64,000 nucleotides of DNA from the NCBI GenBank assembly GCA_015680685.1, contig MNCI01035176.1, forward strand, positions 74,024-138,023, given 5' to 3'. Every line of letters starts with the position of its first letter. Within the stretch, counting starts at the first letter, position 1. Below the pieces are notes generated by a model. That model was given only the letters and a program-made list of their open reading frames with translations, did no database searches and was not told where the DNA came from. This document shows, one piece after another, positions 56,761-64,000 of this stretch. This DNA comes from Gnetum montanum (taxonomy: Eukaryota > Streptophyta > Gnetopsida > Gnetales > Gnetaceae). Position numbers and translations under genes: made by a program.

Positions 56761-58215
56761 TGTAACAATGGAAAACATCGGTCGCTGGAAATACCGAACG
56801 AAAGTCCGCGTACATAGTTCTAACCCCGGATCCATGCGAGGATCGTGCTTGAGAGAAAAACAAATCTGAGGTGCCCTGAATGGTCTTGCTGATCAGACAT
56901 GGACTTATTTAATCAGTACAAGGTTTTGTAGTAATTTGATGGTGAAATGAAGATTCTTTATAAGGCGATGCAATATTTTTAATCCTGAAAGCAATTGAAG
57001 ATAATGCAAACGATTTAGATAAGATTGCCAAATCTGTCTAACTAGGATGCAGGAGATTAGATTTGGTAGATAATATGATCACAAGATCAAGGATTTAATT
57101 TATGAAAAAAAATATCTTTGATATAATGACTTCAAGTGTGGGCTTCGGTTTGGACGAAGTATATGCTAGTAGCAAGAAAATTATGCAAAGATGAAATAAG
57201 CAAGGATCAATCTACCTTGATCTAGCCAATTTGGGCACAAGGAAGTTAGACCCGTGGGAGAATATCCTATAGTCAGTTGTTTCTGATCAAGAATTCTTGT
57301 CAATCACCTCCGGCGTTCTCACGATCGTTGATTCTCTTTTGCTCTCTTACCAACCTTGAAAGAAAATTTTTTTCCAACCCCATTGATCTTCATCAACTGG
57401 AGCATTTATAAGGTCAAGTTCAGGAGAAAAATGTGGTTTAAGTGACGTGTGTCCTGAACCCATGAAATGCCATTGACTTAATCTGTTGTTGTTAAAGTTT
57501 ACGATGCTATGCTACATAACACGTCGTAAACTACCCTTGTGTGAGCTTTGACAACAGATTGTCCTTTGATTACGATGTAATACGCTAGAGAGCATATTAT
57601 GGCATATAAACTACAGATGCCTGATTTGTGTGTTGTTACTTGAATTACGCTTCATTACACTAAATTACGCATCGTAGTGTAATTCAGCGTAAAATAACAA
57701 AATCGCAAAAGTTGAAGTGTTGTTACCGCACTTCCTCTGTTTCTATCTTTCTCGGGGTTTTTACTATGCTACACTACGTAAAGCAGTGTAATGGGCCCCT
57801 TAACTAGGAAAGAAAACCCGCTGAAACGCGTGTCATACTACAGACTGTTGTTTAGGCCTTAAGACTTTTACTGGGCTGTTGAAGACTTGCATGTTTGCTA
57901 TCCTTGATGCTACGGTGGACTATCTTTGATATTACGCTGCACAATGTGATATTATACTATGTAGCGTAATACAACGTAATTTGCCAAAAGTTAAGATTTT
58001 TGAAACAGGTAACTTGCGAAGTTGGAAGTTTTACTGTCGTGCATTCGTCGCTTTGCTCCATCCTCTAGAATTTTCTTATGCTGTGCTACCTAGCGGGGCA
58101 GGACAAACCTTCAACTGAAAAGGAACTTGCTGTGTTGTGCCTTGTTGCAACCCTTCGCCTAAATCACCAGCCTGTTGCTGAACAGCCGAGGCCTTGAAAT
58201 TTTCACGGTGTTTCA
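56761..58215 (-). repeat. B1 5' LTR
   Basis: 1455 bp from TGTAACAATGG to 'cacggtgtttca' on the plus strand, aligned over the full length with 40702-42154. TATA-like CTTATAAA (minus) is at 57405-57412; palindromic 'tacgctatgtagc'-type words are at 57500-57700 and 57930-57985. Confidence 0.92.
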
Positions 58216-58220
58216 AACAT
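58216..58220 (+). repeat. B1 target site duplication, right copy (aacat)
   Basis: Identical to 40697-40701; the A2 gag reading frame continues directly after it. Confidence 0.9.
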
Positions 58221-58718
58221 CATGTTTCTCCAAATGGGCCAACATACTCTATCTCACCACATTACCATTCTCCACAATACTATCAGGCCATGTCCTCAAC
58301 ACCACCACCACCTTGTGCATCTTACACTTCTTCCAATTTTCAACATTCTCATCCTTTCCCTCCTTCTACATCACCACCAACTATTCCTAAGGTATCTGCA
58401 CCACAGCAACAACCCACAAATGCTACTTGTGCTACTGTTTCCAACAACAGTGATAGACCTCAACAACATCGAATATGTCCCTTCTTTAGAAATGACCCTA
58501 GGAAGGGACAACACAATTCCAAGGCCACTACATTCTCTAACTTAGCACAAGTCCAACACTATGGTGCACCCTTATCTTTGAACCCAACGCCTCATGGTAC
58601 TTCATCAGGGCCACCAACTAACACTCCAACAACCATATGGCCCAATGAACATAGTCATGGAAGGCAACATCCTGATCCTTGCATACCATCTAACGATCCT
58701 AAATATCATAGTGGGTGA
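58221..58718 (+). pseudogene. A2 gag, 3' part after B1 insertion
   Basis: Continues the A2 gag in the same codon phase as 40701. It is a Tyr/His/Pro/Ser-rich, low-complexity tail ('YSISPHYHSPQYYQAMSS', 'CPFFRNDPRKGQHNSKATTF'), like A1 11200-11700, ending at a TGA at 58716. The A1 counterpart runs on further, so the stop may be a mutation; A2 58740-58910 still resembles A1 11700-11910. Confidence 0.8.
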
Positions 58719-60798
58719 ACTTGTTATTTGGGAACTACATCGTATAAATTTCCCCACTATGCTTACTACAATCAGGTGTGTGAACCCCGATGGGGTAAGT
58801 ATGGCCAAGTTCCAATATTTCCAACATGCAAGGATCCCCATCATCATTTATTAATCCTTGCCATCCTTAGTCATTTAGCTATGAGGGATATCCTCCATTC
58901 TAATAGCAAGCAAGATTAATAAATACTTTTCATTTTCTTTAATTTTACAACTTTTTGTTTTCCATTTTTTCATTTTTCAATTTCTTATTTTATGTTTTTG
59001 TCCTTTTTGTCTCTTTACATTTTTATAAGTAATCTCATCTACAAATAAAACACTCATATGGCTCGTTGGTTGAGGTGTGTTCTATGTTATCGAGTCTCGA
59101 ACGATCAACTATTTAGATAGTGAGTCCATTACACCCACTCATCCACTCTACAAATAAGAGGTTTTGTTCAAGGGTACAATGATATTCTTGACATTCTTAA
59201 AACTTAAAATTAATTATGTGTTCATTGTGCCCAGAATGATGAAGGATGGACCAAGAGGGAATGATTAGGATGTGACACCAAGGGGATTTGTGGATTCTCT
59301 TTGGTAACATCTATGGGAGTTATCATGCAATGTGGTTGTACTAAGATCCTTATAGATCTAATGACAAATGAGAGTAAGAGTAATCAAAAGCGAACTTAAA
59401 AATCCAATGTTGTTCTAGGGGGTTCCATTGGAAAGACATGCATCCATGCCTGAAGGTTGGCAGCCTCTCTGGATTCATTCATTCAAAAACAAAAAGAAAA
59501 AGACCAAAAAAGGAAGAAAGAAAAGTGCCACAAAACAAAAATCACTCCTCCCTTGAATAAATGTCAAGTGATCATATGCCTTGTTGTTATGGTACTCTCA
59601 TAGTCATTCGTCATGGGATGAAACAATGTGGTGTCATTGATTAGAGGAATGGACTTGGTCGTGATCTTGGAACAATGGGTTAATGACATGTTAAACATGC
59701 TTTTCACGTAGGATTCATTGTGCCTTGGATCGGTTACCTCATATCTCAATCTCTACGATCCCTTCTATACTCCATCTCATCTCACTGTTCATGTAATTGT
59801 TACTCATGTCTTTTGTAGCATAGAATTCTTACCTCATTCTGGTGATATTTACATGTATGTGTTTTTTGGAATTAGTGTGGATTACGTTTAACCCTTTTAG
59901 TGCCCGCAAAAAATTTTAAGTGTGGTTACACAAGGGAAATATAGGTTGGAACCTGCTTTGGGGAGGACCCACTTGTGTAATTTTTTCTAATTCTCACGTA
60001 GGACACAACTTCCACACATCATTTATTACCCTTAGCCTATTGCCAATGATTTTTTTCCCTTATTCCTATCCCTCCGATTCAACATTCCTATGAACCATCA
60101 CATAGCCTTATTCTCTACCATCTGAGGTCCTTATTGATAAATTCCACACCATCATAATTTTTGTGCCTTCAAAACTAGTTGAATTACCCTAGAACCCTTT
60201 AACAATTGTCCAAATGTCCTTAGTTTACATCATTTAATTTCAAAAACATATTAAAAATTTGGTACATTCTCTAAGTGCCCTAACTTTGATGAAAATATAT
60301 ATTCATGACCCCCCTGTGCTAATCACCATCATTTCCAACTGTTCACATAGGGGAAGTTTTTCAAATTCCTCTCTACAACTCGCGATTGTGCATCCCATGT
60401 TTTCATATCCATAACTCGCTTGCTGGTACTCCGATTTTCATTCTATTTGAACTTACTTGACCCCAGAGTGTTTAGCTTAGTCATGGGGGAGGGGCACATG
60501 CCGTATAGCACATAAATTTTTTGAAATTCATCATCACCCGAAGGACATATTTAAGGGTAATTAGTTGTAAAATTAATAATAAAATATGTCAAAAATAATT
60601 TCATCCCCTTAGCTATACTAGAAAATTAAATTTGGAAACCACCTAAGCAAAGAGGATTCAACATTATAATCTTTCGGGGACATGTTCTTCCAATAATTAA
60701 CATCACACAGAAATAAAGTAAATCTATTAAGGCAAGCAGTAAGGTATAACCTAAATTGGGTAACAACCTTACTAATGATTGGCCCCATGTGATTACAG
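58719..60798 (+). other. A2 internal non-coding region
   Basis: Aligned to A1 11700-13320 and, in reverse, to D 16590-17480. It includes 'gtgtggttacacaagggaaa' and 'tttggggaggacccacttgt'. About 60010-60770 has no close A1 counterpart that I can see. No ORF supportable. Confidence 0.65.
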
Positions 60799-61500
60799 AT
60801 GGCTCCAAAATGTGGACAATAGGAAGGTCCTACTCAGGGTGGAAGTAAACAATATCGAAGAGGTGGAAGATAAGATCCTACCAGAGAACATGCAGAGTAG
60901 GAGGAACAATCATTTAGTATCCACCAAGAAGACCCTGCTATTGTACAATCAAGGTAGGAGGAAGGAGGAGCTTCTACAGCATCTGAATAGGGACAATATC
61001 TCACGTTGCCCCAGGATTGTGTTCAAACCATCCATGAAAGATCCAATTCACTGTAGTGATCATGGAATTAAACTTTGGACCTTTCGCAGAATGTGCTCCG
61101 GAGGCTGTTAGGGATCACCTCAAAGGGTCCCCATTATGGCCTATCCTCTTTGAAAGCGGTGCCTGGTACTTAGGGGAAATGTACCAATTTTGGAACAATA
61201 AAGAAGAAGGCACCACATTTAACAATTTTGGTGTGACTATTGATTTCTCTGTTCAAGCCATTTCGGAAGTATTAAACCTTCCAAATATAGGGCCAAAGGT
61301 TTCTTAGAACCAACTGGACACTTTCAAAACTAAGCAACTTAATAACCTATTGACAGAGAATAAAAGGGTGGCAGAAGAAAAGGAGAAGGCTGATTGGGAT
61401 GCCTCTATAGCACAAGCGCAAACTTACATGCACACTAAGGCACTCAAGGTGTTACAAGAGGAGAAACTCTAGGCCATACTTCAATACCATCAAATCCTAA
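60799..61500 (+). pseudogene. A2 second ORF (plant-transposon-protein-like), decayed
   Basis: ATG at 60799 ('MAPKCGQ'), several stops, then a frameshift into a clear segment at 61056-61307: 'FGPFAECAPEAVRDHLKGSP', 'LYLGEMYQFW'-like and 'FNNFGVTIDFSVQAISEVLN'. A Lys/Glu-rich helix follows ('LLTENKRVAEEKEKADWDAS'). The pattern of 'F...V.I.FS...I...L.LP' resembles the putative plant transposon protein domain common in plant Ty3 and Athila relatives. Function unknown. Sense strand with gag, unlike the related domain of family B. Confidence 0.55.
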
Positions 61501-61748
61501 GACTTGGAGCATAAGAAAAGGGAAAGACACCCATGGAGGAGCCGTCGCCACTAGGAACTACATGAGTTCCATCCAATTTTGTAATCATAGGATTTTCTTT
61601 TGTGTTGTGTCTCAATTTTGTTCTGACTCCACACTGTGGCATGAATCCATTCTAGTTAGTCAATAATCCCATACCTATCCACTATGTAATCAATGGATCT
61701 TGTTCTCTCTGTAACTCGAGGAGGAGTTTTCATTCAATCGTGGGGGTA

Positions 61749-61928
61749 TGATGAGGCATGAATTTGCTAGATGTGATATTGCCATTGTGATATCATAGTT
61801 GTGATATCATAGTGGCCGCGATATCGTAGCGGCCATGATATCGTAGCCTAACCGCAATATCGTGGCCTACCTCAATTTCTATAAATAAGAGAAAGCTTTC
61901 CTTGTTCTAGGTAGTTATTTATTAGTTC
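61749..61928 (+). repeat. A2 3' LTR, first 180 bp
   Basis: Follows the purine tract 'cgtgggggta' (61739-61748). TGATGAGGCATGAATTT matches the 5' LTR start; the GATATC array lies at 61770-61865 and TATAAATA at 61880-61887. Interrupted by B2 just 41 bp after the TATA box. Confidence 0.88.
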
Positions 61929-63466
61929 TGTAATGATGGAAAACATCGGTCGCTGGAAATACCGAGTGGAAGTCCACGTACAAAGTTCCAACCCCAGATC
62001 CGTGCAAGGGCCATGCTGGAGAAGATGAATCCAAGGTTCCCTAAATAGTCTTGTCAATCAGATAGGGACTTACTTAGTTAGTAAAATTTTTGTGATATTT
62101 GGATGAAAAAATGACGATTTTTTTATGAGAAAATATGATATCGTTAACCTCGAGGGTAATTGAAAACGATGTAATCAGTTTAAAATGATTTGCAAAATCT
62201 GTATAAATAGGATGCAAGAGATTGGGTTTAGAAGCATGCAATCCCAAGATCTGGGATTTAACTCACGAACAAAATATATTGGATACAATCATTACAAGAA
62301 GACTTTGATTTAGGCGAAGTACATACCAATAGCAAGAAAGCTATTTAAAGACAAAACAAGAAAAGGTTGATCTACCTTGTTCTAGCTAATCTGAGTACAA
62401 GGAGGTCAGACCCGAAGCAGAATGTCCATTAATCGGTTGTTTCTAATCAAGGATTCTTGCCAATCACCTCCGATGTTCTTACAATCGGTGATCCTCTTTT
62501 GCTCTCTTGTCAATCTTTGCCAAAATTTGCTAACAATTGTCAATGAAAGAAAATCACTCATGTAGAAAATTTGTTAATCTAAGGAAAATTTTTGCCAACC
62601 CCTTGATATTTGTCAACTGAACTATTTATAAGGTTAGGGTCAAGAGAAAAACGTGATTTAGATTATGTGTGTCCTAAACCTATAAGATGCCGCTGACTTG
62701 ATGTGTTTGTGTTTGAAGCTTGTGACACCATGCTGTATTACACTCTGAAGCGTAATGCGTTATAAGAAACTCTTGTTTGGAGCTTTGGCGACAAACTGTT
62801 CTTAGATTATGTTGCAATATGCTAAAAAGCATATTGTAGCATATGAACTACTGATACTTGAATTGTGCTATCTCTGTCATTGCTTGTATTACACTACGTT
62901 ATGCTGGATTACGCTGCATCATGCTAAATTATGCTTCATAGCATAATTTAGCGTAAAATAGTGAACCTGCAAAAAATTGAAGTGTTTTCATTGTGCTTCC
63001 TTTGTTTCTGATCAATCCTTTTAGGGTTTATTACGCTACACTGCGTAATGTAGCTTAATAGGCCCCTTAACCAAAAAAGAAAACTTGCTGAAATGTGCAA
63101 CATGTTGTGGATCGTTGCTCAAGCCTTGCGATTTTGCTGGGTTGTCGAGGTCCCGAATTTTTGCCATCTCTATTGCTACAATGGACCACCTTCTGGCATT
63201 ACATTACATTATGTGACATTACGCTATGTTGCGTAATGTGGCATAATATTCCAAAACTTAAGATTTTCGTAACATAGAAAGCTTGCTGTCATGCACCCCT
63301 TGTCTTGTTCTATCCTCTAGAGTTTATTACATTGCGCTGCGTAGCATGGCTAAACATACCTTTAGCTGAAAAGAGAACTTGTTGGGCTGCTTCTTGTCAT
63401 GAATCCTTGCCTGAGTCATAAGATTTTGCTGAACCATTGAGGCCTCGAAATTTTCATAGTGTTTCA
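61929..63466 (-). repeat. B2 3' LTR
   Basis: 1538 bp, TGTAATGATGG to 'catagtgtttca'. More diverged from B1 than the two B1 LTRs are from each other. Palindromic 'tacgctgcatcatgctaaattatgc'-type clusters lie at 62880-62960 and 63180-63250; TATA-like 'tatttataagg' is at 62623. Confidence 0.88.
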
Positions 63467-63484
63467 ATTGCCCCTCTTTGTTGA
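63467..63484 (-). other. B2 polypurine tract
   Basis: The minus strand reads 'caacaaagaggggcaat' immediately before the LTR start TGAAAC, as in B1. Confidence 0.7.
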
Positions 63485-63608
63485 CGTTTAGAGGGCCTGC
63501 CCAAGAGACATCGACAAAGAATACGAAACACCAGAGAGGTAAAGGCATCAACAGTGTCCGTCGGCAGTTTCTCAAATGTCGTTCTATCAAACATGGAAGT
63601 GCAAAGGT

Positions 63609-63632
63609 GGGGGGGGGGGGGGGGGGGGGGGG
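63609..63632. repeat. Poly-G run, 24 bp
   Basis: An uninterrupted G tract in the B2 3' UTR; the B1 equivalent has only ordinary sequence. Its length may be inexact. The Gly/Pro-rich frames across it are artefacts. Confidence 0.9.
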
Positions 63633-64000
63633 AAGAGAGCATAGGAGGGATTTTACATAAGTGAGAGGAGGGAGGTTTGGGGAAGACTCAAGCATGTGAA
63701 CATGAAACTTTTGTGAACAAGTCATTACATCCTTTTGCGAATGTATTTGCAAGAGGTTACGTTGTCATACTGCATATGAAGGGCTTGCGTGGATGAGTTG
63801 TGTTATGCCCGCATGGCTTGGATGAGTTGTTTTACATCCATTTTTCCAAGCTTTGCCCCCTTTTTTTTGCAAATTACATTCCACGAGGCGAGTTGTGTTA
63901 CGCCAGTTCATGGATATGATGATGTGAAAGACTTGACTAGATGTTCACACTCTGTACAAATGAAGAAGAGGGTAAAGGCAGTCGTAAGGTATCTGATGGA

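Larger units (their letters stand above)
40702..58215 (-). mobile_element. B1: complete Tat/Ogre-like Ty3/gypsy element, 17.5 kb, with antisense gene
   Basis: Both LTRs are present (40702-42154 and 56761-58215, TG..CA termini), with a 5-bp target duplication aacat. On the minus strand: 5' LTR, primer site, gag, protease, then an oppositely oriented spliced gene of about 4.2 kb, RT, RNase H plus a second archaeal-type RNase H, integrase, repeat-bearing 3' UTR, purine tract and 3' LTR. The double RNase H marks the Tat lineage. LTRs look about 90% identical by eye, so the element is not young, and each ORF has stops. Confidence 0.92.
38412..61928 (+). mobile_element. A2: gag-only LTR element, split by B1 and truncated by B2
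   Basis: 5' LTR (38412-39285), tRNA-Asp-type primer site, nearly open gag (39427 onward, continuing at 58221 after B1), non-coding region, second ORF (60799-61500), purine tract and the first 180 bp of the 3' LTR (61749-61928), where B2 interrupts. Without B1 the visible element would be about 6.0 kb, like A1. No pol genes are present. Confidence 0.9.
61929..64000 (-). mobile_element. B2: Tat-like Ty3/gypsy element, 3' end, runs off the window
   Basis: Starts TGTAATGATGG in the A2 LTR, in the same orientation as B1. It contains the 3' LTR (61929-63466), purine tract and about 530 bp of 3' UTR alignable with B1 42155-42650. The left target duplication would be agttc (61924-61928); the right one is outside the window. 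Confidence 0.85.

Noticed and set aside
63327-63752. Open frames with poly-Pro or poly-Gly in the B2 3' UTR
   Set aside because: Produced by the 24-bp G run and the LTR/UTR reading; the B1 equivalent is non-coding LTR and UTR.
1-64000. Host protein-coding genes, tRNA, rRNA or telomere arrays
   Set aside because: Every credible coding block belongs to an element; no tRNA fold, rRNA or long CCCTAAA run was seen. tRNAscan and transcript mapping would be decisive.

Overview
The window is a block of nested, decayed transposable elements from a large plant nuclear genome. I found no host gene, tRNA, rRNA or CRISPR array. Tat-type and Athila-type Ty3/gypsy elements point to a seed plant. A Penelope-like element (PLE) is also present, and among seed plants PLEs are best known from conifers, so a gymnosperm is my best guess (inference, moderate to low confidence).

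Four element groups account for most of the sequence. Family B is a Tat/Ogre-like Ty3/gypsy element with four copies: B4 (1-4385, minus, gag plus 5' LTR), B3 (28059-38411, plus, 5' LTR, gag, protease and antisense gene), B1 (40702-58215, minus, complete, 17.5 kb) and B2 (61929-64000, minus, 3' LTR onward). Family A is a gag-only element of the TR-GAG kind with a tRNA-Asp primer site: A1 (8869-14830) and A2 (38412-61928, split by B1 and cut by B2). Element D (about 16190-25029, minus) is an Athila-type element with pol and is the likely autonomous relative of A. The fourth group is the PLE (4928-8868 plus 14831-15080), with two pseudo-LTRs and a clear PLE reverse transcriptase. A LINE fragment (25080-26444) carries a 285-bp foldback MITE.

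The insertion history can be read directly. A1 jumped into the second PLE pseudo-LTR (target duplication attac). A2 jumped into B3. B1 jumped into the A2 gag gene (target duplication aacat), and B2 jumped into the A2 3' LTR.

The most unusual feature is in family B. Between protease and reverse transcriptase it carries a gene of about 4 kb on the opposite strand. The same gene is found in B1 and B3, with introns at matching positions, so it was present in their common ancestor. Its first exons resemble an FCP1/NIF-type HAD phosphatase in which catalytic aspartates are replaced in both copies. Its middle resembles the 'putative plant transposon protein' domain also seen in family A, and its tail is acidic and charged. 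This looks like a captured or chimeric spliced antisense gene, at a site different from the known antisense ORFs of Tat elements, which lie downstream of integrase.

Other structure includes GATATC-palindrome arrays in the A and D LTRs, TACGCTA/TAGCGTA palindromes in the B LTRs, several element-specific minisatellites, and two assembly scars (an N gap at 4762-4807 and an N-flanked 45-bp duplication at 18339-18430). All reading was by eye; identities and domain names were not checked by database search.
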